Below, piece by piece: positions 46,953 to 56,400 of a DNA stretch of 64,000 nucleotides (the stretch's first letter is position 1; each line of letters starts with the position of its first letter). The notes under the pieces were generated by a model. That model saw nothing but the letters and a program-made list of their open reading frames with translations, was not told the DNA's origin and did no database searches. Location of the stretch: positions 1 to 64,000 of the forward strand of contig CAUDUM010000003.1 in the NCBI GenBank assembly GCA_958452575.1, read 5' to 3'. Made by a program: the position numbers and the translations under genes. The stretch is from an uncultured Eggerthellaceae bacterium. GTDB taxonomy: Bacteria; Actinomycetota; Coriobacteriia; Coriobacteriales; Eggerthellaceae.

Positions 46953-46960
46953 ATGGTTCT
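46937..46960 (+). terminator. Hairpin overlapping the glycosylase stop
   Basis: A perfect 10-bp stem AGAACCATCT / AGATGGTTCT with loop GCAT includes the last codons and stop of the glycosylase gene. It is not followed by a T tract, so intrinsic termination is possible but weak. Confidence 0.45.
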
Positions 46961-47043
46961 GCCGACGTTCTTCTCTCCAAGAGAGTCAGTGTAGGAAAGG
47001 GAGTGCGTGCACCCCGCTAGTGCGGAGTCGGTGAACTTGTTGC

Positions 47044-47490
47044 CTATAACGGCTCTTCGTCATAGAAGACGCCGTGTTCTTTTTCCAAGAACGAGAAAAA
47101 CTCTTTCGGAGACAGCGCCGGAACCTCCGCTGTTTCGAATCCCTTCGCATCGCGGGTGATCAGGTAGTCTGCGCCTTCGTTGAGCGCGCAGCGGGCAATG
47201 AGGAAATCCTCCAGATCGGGCCATCCGGATGAGAGCCCTTGCGCGAGATCTTCCGATGTCGGTGAAACGACGCGCAGATGATCGAGGCTTGCGGACATCA
47301 TTCCGCGCAGGGTTTCTGCAGGCACTGCGCGACGGAGAATGTATTCGACGTTGGCAAACGATTGGGTGCAGGCGAGAAGCTCGACATCATCGAAAAACGA
47401 TGCGATCCAGAGCATCTTGGCGTGAGGGAAGAACGGCTCTCGACGTGCGTAGTAATCGACGAGGACGTTGGTATCAAGAAAGAGCTTCAT
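47044..47490 (-). CDS. PIN-domain toxin (VapC-like)
   Basis: A 148-residue PIN-domain ribonuclease. Acidic active-site residues fit Asp in KLFLDTNVLVDYY, Glu in SFANVEYIL, Asp in PDLEDFLIARCA and Asp in YLITRDAKGF. The gene overlaps the end of the upstream antitoxin gene by 17 bases, as expected for a toxin-antitoxin operon. VapC-type toxins usually cut tRNA; the target here is unknown. Confidence 0.88.
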   Translation of the reverse strand: MKLFLDTNVLVDYYARREPFFPHAKMLWIASFFDDVELLACTQSFANVEYILRRAVPAETLRGMMSASLDHLRVVSPTSEDLAQGLSSGWPDLEDFLIARCALNEGADYLITRDAKGFETAEVPALSPKEFFSFLEKEHGVFYDEEPL

Positions 47491-47788
47491 ATGCGCGTCT
47501 CATCTCGTCTTCGAGCAGCGAGTCGTAGCTTTGATCGGCGAAATGCTCTTCGGGAACCGGATAAGTCGTTCGGTCGAAGAACCGGGTGGCTTTGCGTTGT
47601 TGCTCCGCGGTAAGCGTGCGTCTTCCCGGCTTGAGGTGTGCTTCAACGCGGGGAAGCAGGCCTGTCACGTCGACGAAGACATACGCTTTGTTGATGAGCT
47701 CGGTGGGGCTCGACCCCATCTCCTTTAGACGCTCGTTGACCCTGTTACGCAAGGGCAGCGGCACGCGTGCGGACACCATCGGTTCCAT
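47474..47788 (-). CDS. RelB/DinJ-like antitoxin
   Basis: A 104-residue ribbon-helix-helix protein: VSARVPLPLRNRVNERLKEM, then GSSPTELINKAYVFVDVTG, resembles RelB/DinJ antitoxins. The C-terminal part is charged and likely binds the toxin. Paired with a PIN toxin rather than RelE/YafQ, an uncommon combination. AGGAGG lies directly before ATG 47788, adjoining a perfect operator palindrome. Confidence 0.82.
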   Translation of the reverse strand: MEPMVSARVPLPLRNRVNERLKEMGSSPTELINKAYVFVDVTGLLPRVEAHLKPGRRTLTAEQQRKATRFFDRTTYPVPEEHFADQSYDSLLEDEMRRAYEALS

Positions 47789-47798
47789 AATGACCTCC

Positions 47799-47815
47799 TG
47801 TCATACCGTATGACA
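47799..47815 (-). promoter_or_regulatory. Perfect palindromic operator of the RelB-PIN pair
   Basis: TGTCATACCGTATGACA (47799-47815) is a perfect 8-1-8 palindrome immediately upstream of the antitoxin ribosome binding site. The position suits autorepression by the ribbon-helix-helix antitoxin. Confidence 0.78.
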
Positions 47816-47901
47816 ATACTAGCAAGCTGTACCATTGCATGCAACCGTCTCTCGTGCAGGTTTCGTAGCCGTGGTGTTGCGGGCGGCGTGGCTGGCGTAT
47901 C

Positions 47902-48417
47902 ATGGTTCGCATGGCTAATGGACTGACATACATGCGAAAAACCGCGACGCCCGAGGCGACCAAGCAGCTCGCCTCGACGCTCGCGCCGTATCTGCACGAA
48001 GGCGACGTCATCTTGCTCGAAGGCGACCTCGGAGCGGGGAAGACCCAGTTCGTCCAAGGCATCGCCGAGGGTCTGGGCATCCGCGCGGCGGTGACGAGCC
48101 CGACGTTCAACATCCTCCTCCAATACGGCGGCGGGCGCATTCCGCTGTACCACTTCGACCTCTACCGCCTCGACGACGCCGACGAGCTCGAGGACATCGA
48201 CTTTTACGGCACTATCGAAGGCGACGGCGTGTCGTTCATCGAGTGGGGCTCCAAGTTCCCCGAGGCGATGCCGTACGGCTTCCTCCAGATCAACATCACC
48301 GTCGACGAGGAGGGCGTGCGGACGATCAAAGCCCACGCGCTCGGGGTCCGCGCCCGCTCGGTCCTCAAGGTGTGGTCGTCCGATTCAAAATCGCGGCTGA
48401 TGAAGGTGGCGGGTTAG
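47902..48417 (+). CDS. tsaE: tRNA threonylcarbamoyladenosine synthesis ATPase TsaE
   Basis: A 171-residue P-loop ATPase required for t6A37 of ANN-reading tRNAs. Walker A is LLEGDLGAGKTQFV, followed by VTSPTFNILLQYGG, YHFDLYRL and FIEWGSKF, all TsaE motifs. The start may be ATG 47902, 47911 or 47932; the sequence TATCAT at 47899 could be a -10, favouring a later start. It overlaps the TsaB-RimI-TsaD gene by one base, so the whole t6A machinery apart from TsaC lies in one operon. Confidence 0.9.
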   Translation: MVRMANGLTYMRKTATPEATKQLASTLAPYLHEGDVILLEGDLGAGKTQFVQGIAEGLGIRAAVTSPTFNILLQYGGGRIPLYHFDLYRLDDADELEDIDFYGTIEGDGVSFIEWGSKFPEAMPYGFLQINITVDEEGVRTIKAHALGVRARSVLKVWSSDSKSRLMKVAG

Positions 48418-51221
48418 TGGTCGCCCCGGCTGCGGGCGCGCCACGCTATGTGCTGGCGTTCGATACCGCCAACGAGGTCATCTCCATCGGGCTGGGCACG
48501 CTCGACCCCGCGTCCCGGGCAATCGACCCGGTCGCGACCGCCGAGGTGCGTGCCCATCGTGCGTCCAATACCCAGTTGATCCCCCGCATCGACGAGCTGC
48601 TCGCCGAACATGGCATTGCGCGTGGCGACATCGCGTGCGTGGCGTGTGGGCGCGGACCCGGCTCGTTCACCGGCGTGCGTATCGCCATGGCGACGGCTAA
48701 GGGCGTCGCGTCGGCGCTCGGAGTGGGGCTTGTCGGCTTCTCGACGCTCGATGCGGTTGCTTGGAATGCGTGGGCTGCGGACGTGCGCGGATCGCTGCTC
48801 GTTGCGGCTGATGCGATGCGCAAAGAGGTGTATCCGGTTCGCTATGCGCTCGACGATTCCGGGGCTCATCGGCTTGAGGCTGATCGGGTTGTCAAGGCGA
48901 TCGATGTGGTGGCTGAATATCTGCCGGACGGCCCGTCGGCGGGCGCGGCGGTCTCCGCGACGCGCCGCTCCGCTGCTCAGGATCCTGCGGATCCTTCGTG
49001 CGCTGCGCTACTGCGATCAGATGACGATATAGATGGTGCGCAGACGGTCGCTCCGACCGCCGCGCCCGCCGACGGGCCTGATGGGGCTCCATCTTTCGTC
49101 GGGCTTGATGGGGTGTCGCTCTCGACGGGAAGCGCTGAGTGCGGTGGGGCCCCGTTCGATTTCGTTACGGGTGATGCGCTGGTCAAGTATGAGGAGCTTC
49201 TTGCTCCGCTTGGTGCGGTGCTTTCGCGGGAGCTGTGGGAGCCGACGGGGCGGGGGTTGCTGCTTGCCGTTCAGGCGCTGTGGCAGACGGGCGAGGCCGA
49301 TCCGTTCGATGCGGTTCGCCACGATCCGGCGTTCGCGCTGCCGGTGTACACACGGCTTTCGGATGCGGAGGAGAACGAGCGCATTCGGCTTGCGAAGAAC
49401 GACCCCAAGAACTTGCGCACCGGCGTGCAGGATCTCGCCCCGCGCCGCGATCAGCGTGCGACTATGCACGATTCGGCGATCCTGAACGCGCGCCCCGATG
49501 CGGCGGGCATCACCTACAAGCCGCTCGATGCCGCGCATGCCGCCGAGGTCGCCGCGCTCGAGGCGCGCATTATGGGCAGCGACGCCTGGAACGAGCATCT
49601 TGTGGCAGACGAGCTTCCGCGCACGGATCGCACCTGGTGGGCCGCATACGCCGGGGCTTCGGACGGCTTGCAGCTTGTCGGCTATGCCGGCGGTTGGGTC
49701 GTCGATGGGGATGTGCAGATCCTCAAGGTCGGGGTCGATCCCGCGTGGCGTCGTCACGGCATCGCGCGCGAGCTTCTTTCGCGCGTGGCGTCGGATGCGC
49801 GCGATCTGGGTGCACGCACATGCTCGCTCGAAGTTCGCGCAGGCAACGAAGGGGCGCAGGCGTTCTATCAGGCGCTTGGCTTCGAATCGCTCGGAAAGCG
49901 TCCGCGCTACTACTCCGACGGCGAGGATGCCCTCATCATGCAGGGGCCGCTCCCGCTGGCGCATCACGATGTGGCTGGCATGGAGCTCCAGATCGACAAC
50001 GCCCTCCATTCCCAGGAGGAGCTGCGGGCGCGGGCGGGGCTCGACGGGACCGCCGAGGATTCCGCGACGCGACGCTCCGCTGCTCAGCCTTCGGCTTCGT
50101 GCGCTGCGCTGCTGCGATCAGATGACGAACTAGATGGTGCGCAGACGGTCGCTCCATCCTCAGCGGCCCCGTCGAGCCATGTGCGTCCTCTCATCCTGGC
50201 GATCGAGTCATCCTGCGACGAGACGGCTGCTGCCATCGTCGATGGTGAGGGCAACCTCGTTGCCGACGTCGTTGCGTCTCAGATCGACTTCCATTCGCGC
50301 TTTGGCGGCGTGGTGCCCGAGATCGCCAGTCGCAAGCATATCGAGGCGATCTGCGGCGTGTGCGACGAGTGCTTCGACGCTGCGGCCAAGGTGCTCGACG
50401 TGCCGCGTTTGAGCTGGAATGACCTTGATGCGGTGGGTGTGACCTACGCTCCAGGCCTGCTGGGTGCGCTGGTCGTGGGCGTGGCATTCGCGAAGGGTGC
50501 CGCATGGGCTGCTGACAAACCGCTCATCGGCGTGCATCATCTCGAAGGCCATCTGTACGCCAATCGCATCGGTGCGCCCGATCTGGAGCCGCCGATGGTT
50601 GCATCGCTCGTGTCGGGCGGCAATACGCTGCTCGTGCACGTGAAGGATTGGGGCGACTACGAAACGCTCGGCGCCACCATCGACGATGCGGTGGGGGAGG
50701 CGTTCGACAAGGTGGCCAAGGCGCTCGGCCTGGGCTACCCCGGCGGGCCGGTGATCTCGCGTGCGGCGGCGCAGGGCGATCCGGATGCGATTCCCTTCCC
50801 GCGTGCGATGCTGCATTCGGGCGATCTGCGGTTCTCGCTGTCCGGCCTCAAAACCGCCGTGGTCACCTACATCAACAACGAGCGCGCCGCGGGGCGCGAG
50901 CTCAACATCCCCGACATCGCCGCCAGCTTCCAGCAGGCGGTGGTGGACGTGCAGGTGGCCAAGGCCAAAAAGGCGCTGCAGCTCACCGGGGCGCGCACGT
51001 TCTGCCTGGGCGGCGGCGTGGCGGCCAATCCGGTGCTGCGCGCGTCCTACGAGCAGCTGTGCGCCAAGATGGGCGTTCGCCTGATCATGCCGCCGCTGTC
51101 CGCATGCGGCGACAACGCGGGCATGATCGCCCTCGTGGCGCTCGACCGCTACCGCCAGGGCAAGTTCATGCCGCTCGACGCCGACGCGCAGGCGCACGCC
51201 GACCTGGATGAGCCGTACTAA
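48417..51221 (+). CDS. tsaB-rimI-tsaD: TsaB-RimI-TsaD triple fusion
   Basis: A 934-residue three-domain protein. Residues ~1-345: TsaB (YVLAFDTANEVISIGL, GRGPGSFTGVRI). Residues ~360-510: RimI-type GNAT acetyltransferase (VGVDPAWRRHGIARELLSRV, ALGFESLGKRPRYY). Residues ~580-934: TsaD (LAIESSCDETAAAIVD, the metal site HHLEGHLYAN, VSGGNTLLV and CLGGGVAANPVLR). TsaB and TsaD form the t6A transferase core with TsaE; RimI acetylates ribosomal protein S18. Both interdomain linkers contain the same translated repeat. The start is GTG 48417, sharing one base with the tsaE stop; GTG 48372 is an alternative. Confidence 0.92.
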   Translation: MVAPAAGAPRYVLAFDTANEVISIGLGTLDPASRAIDPVATAEVRAHRASNTQLIPRIDELLAEHGIARGDIACVACGRGPGSFTGVRIAMATAKGVASALGVGLVGFSTLDAVAWNAWAADVRGSLLVAADAMRKEVYPVRYALDDSGAHRLEADRVVKAIDVVAEYLPDGPSAGAAVSATRRSAAQDPADPSCAALLRSDDDIDGAQTVAPTAAPADGPDGAPSFVGLDGVSLSTGSAECGGAPFDFVTGDALVKYEELLAPLGAVLSRELWEPTGRGLLLAVQALWQTGEADPFDAVRHDPAFALPVYTRLSDAEENERIRLAKNDPKNLRTGVQDLAPRRDQRATMHDSAILNARPDAAGITYKPLDAAHAAEVAALEARIMGSDAWNEHLVADELPRTDRTWWAAYAGASDGLQLVGYAGGWVVDGDVQILKVGVDPAWRRHGIARELLSRVASDARDLGARTCSLEVRAGNEGAQAFYQALGFESLGKRPRYYSDGEDALIMQGPLPLAHHDVAGMELQIDNALHSQEELRARAGLDGTAEDSATRRSAAQPSASCAALLRSDDELDGAQTVAPSSAAPSSHVRPLILAIESSCDETAAAIVDGEGNLVADVVASQIDFHSRFGGVVPEIASRKHIEAICGVCDECFDAAAKVLDVPRLSWNDLDAVGVTYAPGLLGALVVGVAFAKGAAWAADKPLIGVHHLEGHLYANRIGAPDLEPPMVASLVSGGNTLLVHVKDWGDYETLGATIDDAVGEAFDKVAKALGLGYPGGPVISRAAAQGDPDAIPFPRAMLHSGDLRFSLSGLKTAVVTYINNERAAGRELNIPDIAASFQQAVVDVQVAKAKKALQLTGARTFCLGGGVAANPVLRASYEQLCAKMGVRLIMPPLSACGDNAGMIALVALDRYRQGKFMPLDADAQAHADLDEPY
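48954..49054 (+). repeat. In-frame translated repeat, copy 1 (TsaB region)
   Basis: 101 bases translated as SATRRSAAQDPADPSCAALL and onward to GAQTVAP, repeated at 50061-50155 with few changes. Its centre holds GGATCC-TGC-GGATCC (48980-48994), a palindrome that is different in copy 2. Confidence 0.85.
50061..50155 (+). repeat. In-frame translated repeat, copy 2 (RimI-TsaD linker)
   Basis: 95 bases, six fewer than copy 1, preserving the frame. The central hairpin is AGCC-TTC-GGCT (50086-50096). Flanks are nearly identical to copy 1, showing a shared mobile or duplicated origin. Confidence 0.85.
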
Positions 51222-51228
51222 GGGGCGC

Positions 51229-51921
51229 ATGGTGAAAAAGCTCGGCTTGATCGGCGGCATGGGCCCCGAATCCACGATCCCGTACTACCACGACATCGTG
51301 CACGGCGTGCACGCCCGCGCCGGTCGGTTCCCACTCATGAGCATCGAGAGCGTGGATGTGTTCCATGTGCTGCGCCTGGAAAGCGAAGGCCGCTTGGACG
51401 AGCTCGCCGACTACCTCTCCGTCGCTATCGAGCGTGTTGCGAACGCCGGCGCCGAGGTGGGGGCCCTGTGTGCCAACACGCCGCACATCGTCTTTGAGGA
51501 ACTGCAGGCGCGTTCGGCGATTCCCCTGGTCAGCATTGTGGATGCGTGTCGTGACGAGGCCCGTCGGCGCGAATTCTCCAAGCTGGGGCTTTTGGGGACG
51601 ATGCCCACGATGGAGGGGGATTTCTACCATCGCGCATTCAGAGCCGCCGGCATGGAGCTTGCGGTGCCGGACGCCGACGACCGGCGTTATGTGGCGCGGA
51701 AGATCTCCGAGGAGCTTGAATTCGGCATTCTGCGCGAGGACACCCGCGTGGGCCTGGCGAGCGTGGTGCGCCGCATGCGCGATGAGGAGGGCATCCAGGC
51801 GGTGGTGCTGGGATGCACCGAGCTGCCGCTCATCCTCAACGACGGCGTGACCTGCGTGCCGTGCCTCGACACCATCAACATCCACGTGGCCTCGCTGATC
51901 GAGGCTATCCTGGCGGACTGA
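51229..51921 (+). CDS. Aspartate/glutamate racemase family protein
   Basis: A 230-residue cofactor-independent amino-acid racemase of the Asp/Glu/hydantoin family. The N-terminal LGLIGGMGPESTIPYY, catalytic Cys in GALCANTPHIV and second Cys in VVLGCTELPLIL are the two-base mechanism signature. Most like broad aspartate racemases (RacD/YgeA) rather than MurI. ATG 51229 with AAGGGG upstream is preferred to ATG 51208, which overlaps the TsaD end. Confidence 0.9.
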   Translation: MVKKLGLIGGMGPESTIPYYHDIVHGVHARAGRFPLMSIESVDVFHVLRLESEGRLDELADYLSVAIERVANAGAEVGALCANTPHIVFEELQARSAIPLVSIVDACRDEARRREFSKLGLLGTMPTMEGDFYHRAFRAAGMELAVPDADDRRYVARKISEELEFGILREDTRVGLASVVRRMRDEEGIQAVVLGCTELPLILNDGVTCVPCLDTINIHVASLIEAILAD

Positions 51922-51969
51922 CCCGCGCTGCCGGCCGACCGAGTCGGAACGACGAAACCCCACCTTCTC

Positions 51970-52560
51970 TTAGTCGGCGCTGCCCACCAGGTCTTTGCTG
52001 AGGAGCGCGATAAACGCATCGACGGGCAGGGGATCCTCCTCGTCGAGCCATGCGCAGATCGCCGCGATCAGGCCGGCCATGCAGTACTCCTTTGTCACGC
52101 GCTCCTCCTTGGGCGAATGGGCGCGCTTGATCGGAAGCGTGCGCTTGAGCGGCGGCCAAACGATCTCCTTGAACCGCGCTTTGAACTTGGGATCGCCTCG
52201 GTCGCTGAGCAGCACGCGCGCGTAGCTTCCATAGGTGCGCACCGCCTGCGCAAGCGGCGTCATCGCTGCCTCGAACCCGGGCGCGCCGCGCAACGTGGCA
52301 GCGTCCGCGACGCCTCCGTCCGGCGGAAGAAGGTTTCTCATCATCCCTTCTATCACCTCGAGCACCTTGTTCTCGATGTCGTCGAGCAGGTCGTATACGT
52401 CCTTGAAGTACAGGTAGAACGTCCCCCGGTTGTATCCGGCAAGGTCGGTGATCTGCTTGACGGTGATCTTCTGGATCGGTTTCTGCTCGTAGAGCCGCCA
52501 AAACGCCCGGCGCAGGTTGGTCTTGGTCTGCTCGGTGACGGCGGGCTGTTTGTTCGCCAT
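51970..52560 (-). CDS. TetR-family transcriptional regulator
   Basis: A 196-residue TetR repressor. The N-terminal helix-turn-helix is FWRLYEQKPIQKITVKQITD followed by LAGYNRGTFYLYFKDVYDLL, the TetR signature; the C-terminal ligand domain is divergent. GGGAGGAG precedes ATG 52560. It is transcribed away from an ABC transporter pair with repeats between, which suggests it represses the transporter. Confidence 0.9.
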   Translation of the reverse strand: MANKQPAVTEQTKTNLRRAFWRLYEQKPIQKITVKQITDLAGYNRGTFYLYFKDVYDLLDDIENKVLEVIEGMMRNLLPPDGGVADAATLRGAPGFEAAMTPLAQAVRTYGSYARVLLSDRGDPKFKARFKEIVWPPLKRTLPIKRAHSPKEERVTKEYCMAGLIAAICAWLDEEDPLPVDAFIALLSKDLVGSAD

Positions 52561-52681
52561 GGTCGCTCCTCCCTCGTGCCGGCTTCCGAGCGGCGCGAGC
52601 CCGGCTTCTCGACGGGCGAACCTCATTCCCGCCGCCTCCGCGTGTGCCGGCTCTCCGGGTGCGCTGTTCGACATCTAGCAG

Positions 52682-52753
52682 CAGGTTGTGCATTGATGGC
52701 CGCGTGCGGCAACCGTATACTCTGATTATCGCACAACAGGTTGTTCAGTGATG
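52682..52753. promoter_or_regulatory. Direct repeats and -10 in the TetR/ABC divergent region
   Basis: CAGGTTGTGCATTGATG (52682-52698) recurs as CAGGTTGTTCAGTGATG (52737-52753), 55 bases apart, with -10 TATACT at 52716-52721 between them. Each is a good candidate TetR operator; the second would overlap the start of the ABC transcript. Confidence 0.6.
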
Positions 52754-52793
52754 TGCGGCGATCGCGAGCATACGAGAAACGGAAGGGATCGGC

Positions 52794-53495
52794 ATGGCCT
52801 ACGTTTCCTTTGAGAATGTGGTGAGGCGATACGGCGAAGGCGACGCGGCGGTCTACGCGCTCGACGGCGCCACGTTCCAGGCCGAGCAGGGCGAGCTTGC
52901 CGTCATCCTGGGCGCATCGGGCGCCGGCAAGACCACCGCGCTCAACATCTTGGGCGGCATGGATTCCCCCACGTCGGGCGAGGTGTTCGTCGCCGGGCGC
53001 GACATCGCCAAGCTCACCGGCGATGAGCTGGTGGAATACCGCCGCGCCGACATCGGCTTCGTGTTCCAGTTCTACAACCTGGTGCCCAACCTGACGGCGC
53101 TCGAGAACGTCGAGCTGGCGAGCCAGATCTGCCCCGATTCGCTCGATCCCGCTGAGACGCTGCGCCAGGTGGGGCTGGGCCATCGCCTCGACAACTTTCC
53201 CGCGCAGCTTTCCGGCGGCGAGCAGCAGCGCGTGTCGATCGCGCGCGCATTGGCGAAAAACCCCAAGCTGCTGCTGTGCGACGAGCCCACCGGCGCGCTC
53301 GACTACAACACCGGCAAGCAGATCCTCAAGCTGCTCCAGGACACGTGCCGCACCGGCGGCATGACCGTCATCATCGTCACCCACAACGCCGCGCTGGCGG
53401 ACATGGCCGATCGCGTGATCCGCTTCAAGAGCGGCAAGGTGATCGACCAGACCCAGAACCTCCATCCCACGCCCATCGAGAACATCGAGTGGTAG
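52794..53495 (+). CDS. ABC transporter ATP-binding protein (LolD/MacB type)
   Basis: A 233-residue ATPase: Walker A LGASGAGKTTALN, Q-loop FVFQFYNLVPNLTALENVEL, signature LSGGEQQRVSIARAL and Walker B LLLCDEPTGALD. It pairs with the FtsX permease that starts three bases after its stop. Regulation by the adjacent TetR protein is likely. Confidence 0.93.
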   Translation: MAYVSFENVVRRYGEGDAAVYALDGATFQAEQGELAVILGASGAGKTTALNILGGMDSPTSGEVFVAGRDIAKLTGDELVEYRRADIGFVFQFYNLVPNLTALENVELASQICPDSLDPAETLRQVGLGHRLDNFPAQLSGGEQQRVSIARALAKNPKLLLCDEPTGALDYNTGKQILKLLQDTCRTGGMTVIIVTHNAALADMADRVIRFKSGKVIDQTQNLHPTPIENIEW

Positions 53496-53498
53496 ACG

Positions 53499-56400
53499 AT
53501 GCACGCCGCGTTCCGTAAAGACATCCTTCGCACGATCAGGGGGAACCTCAAGCGGTTCGTGGCCATCGTCGTGATCACCGTCCTGGGGACCGCGATGTTC
53601 TCGGGTCTCAAAGCGGGCTGCGACGACCTGCGCGCGGCGGCTGACGATTTCTACGACAGCCAGCAGCTGTTCGACGTGCGCGTCCTGTCGACGTTGGGCA
53701 TCACGCAGGACGACGTCGATGCGCTGGCGGCGATCGAGGGCGTGGCGCATGCCGAGGGCGGCTATTCGGAGACCGCCCACGTGAAGGTGGCGGGCGAACG
53801 CGCTTCGGTCGACGTCAAGGCTCTATCCGACTCGGGGATCAACAAACCCTACCTGGTGGAAGGCGAGCTACCTGACTCTCCGGGCGAAGTTGCCGTGACC
53901 AGGGGTTATCTGAACGATTCGGGTGCGGAGATCGGTGACGTGCTCACGATCGAGGATGCCGAGGACGAGGCGAACGAGGTGTTCGATCGTCGCGAGTACC
54001 GCATCGTCGGCGCGGTGATCGACCCCATGGAGGTCAACAACGCCGAGGGCAGCATGAGCTTCCGCGCGGCGTCGTCTTCGGACTACGCGTTTTTCGTCAC
54101 GGAAGATGACGTGACGGCGGATACGTTCACGGTCGCCTATGTGCGGCTTGCCGGCGCGGACGAGGTCCTGTGCTACAGCGACGAATACGACGACATCGTG
54201 TCGCAGGTGACCGACCGAATCGACGCCGTCTCCGACGAGCAGGCGCAGGCGCGCACCGACGAAGTGATCGGAGATGCGCTCGGGCAGGTTGAGGATGGCG
54301 AGCGCGAGGCACAGGAGAGCTTCGACGAGGCCGAGCAGGCCTTTGCCGACGGTCAGAAGGAGATCGACGACGGCCGCGCCGAGCTGGCCGACGGCCAAGC
54401 AGAACTGGACTCCGCCCGCCAAGAGCTCATCGACGGCCAAGCCGAGATCGACGCGAACCGCCAGACGCTGATCGACAGCCAGGCGCAGGTGGATGCGGGC
54501 CGTCAGGAGCTCGCCGACGGCCAGGCGCAACTTGACGCCGCGCGTCAGGAGCTCGAAGATGGCCAAGCGCAACTCGATGCCGGCCGTGCGGAGCTCGAAG
54601 CGAACCGCGCGCAGGTGGATGCGGGGCTGGCGCAGCTCAAGCAGACGATCGTCGTTCTGCAGCAGCAGGCACAGGACGCGTTCATCGCGGGCTGCCTCGA
54701 GCAGGGTATGACCGAGCAGATGGCCGAAACGCTGTTCGCTCAGCAGAAAGATGCGATCTTCGCCCAGGTGGAGGAGGGCGTCCGCAACAGCGAGGAGGCA
54801 AAGCAACTCGAGGCGGCTCAGCAGCAGATCGCCGCCGGCGAAGAGGAACTTGCCAATCGCCAGCAGCAGATCGACGCCGGTCTCGCCGAGATCGAGGCGC
54901 GTCAGCAACAGCTCGACGACGGAGCCGCCCAGCTTGACGCCTCCCAAGCCCAGATCAACGACGGCTGGTCGCAGCTCAACGCGGGGCAGGCCCAGATCGA
55001 CAGCGGGTGGGCAGAGCTCGAGTCCGGCCAAGCCGAGCTGAACGATGGAGCCGCCGAGCTGGAGGACGGCCAACGCGAGCTCGACGAGCAGCGCGCCGAC
55101 TACGAGCGCGAGAAGGCCGACGCGCTGGCTGAGCTTGCCGACGCGCGCGCAGAGGTCGAGAGCATCGAGCCCGCCACCTGGTACATCCAAGTCCGCTCGT
55201 CGCTTTCGGGCTACAGCTCCATCGAGAGCGACGCCGACTCCATCGAGGCGCTCGGCACGGCGTTCCCCATCATCTTCCTGATCGTGGCCATCCTGGTGAG
55301 CCTCACCGCTATCACGCGCCTGGTCGAGGAGCAGCGCGGCCTGATCGGCACGTACAAGTCGCTCGGTTTCGCCAAGCACCAGGTCTACGCGAAATACCTC
55401 ATCTACGCGCTGTCGGCGTGCATCATCGGCGGCATCATCGGCAACGTGTTCGGATTCGTGCTGCTGCCCCTGTTCCTGTTCACCGTGTTCGACGTGATGT
55501 ACGTGCTGCCCGCCTATCCGATCCTGTACAACGTGGCAAACGGCATGCTCGGCATCCTTCTGTTCGTCGTCGCCATCGGCGGATCGGCGTTCCTGTCGTG
55601 TCGCAGCGAGATCCATCAAACGCCCGCCGACCTGCTGCGCCCCAAGGTGCCCAAGTTCGGATCGCGCATCTTCCTCGAACGCATCCGGTTCGTCTGGAAG
55701 CGCTTGTCGTTCCTCAACAAGGTGACGGCGCGCAACCTGTTCCGCTACAAGAAGCGCTTCTTCATGACGGTGGCGGGCATCATGGGCTGCACCGCGCTCA
55801 TCGTGTGCGCGTTCGTCATCAAGGATTCGGTTGCCCTCATGGCGCCCGAGCAGTACGAGTCGATCGACCAATACGACATCATGGCGGTCGTCGATGCGGA
55901 CGATCTCGACCAGGTGGCAGACGAGCTGGCAGATGACGGACGCGTCGCGGATCTGACGCGCGTGCTGGTCGATTCCGGCGAGGTGGGCAACGGCGAGGAC
56001 TCCGTCGATGCGCAGATCTTCGTCGCTCCCGACGATGCCGCTCTCGAAGGCTACGTGACGATGGCCGACGCTTCCAAAATCCCGCTCGAGCTTCCCGACG
56101 AGGGCATGCTCGTGACCAACAACGCACAGCAGGTGCTCGGCCTCGAACAGGGCGGCTCCGCTGTTTTGCAGGACAGCTCGCTCGAGCAGCGCGACGCGCT
56201 GGTCGCCGGTGTGTCACAGTCGTATCTGGGCAACTACGCGTATCTGTCGCAGGCGGCGTACGAGGATCTGTTCGGCGCGGGCGCCTACGAACCCAACGCG
56301 GTGCTGGTGCAGCTGGCCGACGATGTGGACGGCCCGGCCTTCGCCGACGAGCTTTCGCAGGACTCGACGTATCTGTCCGTCGTGAGCACGCGCGAGCTCG

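Noticed and set aside
46965..47043. Possible tRNA or small RNA between the glycosylase and PIN genes
   Set aside because: No cloverleaf, T-loop or discriminator end could be drawn; only the stop-codon hairpin is convincing.
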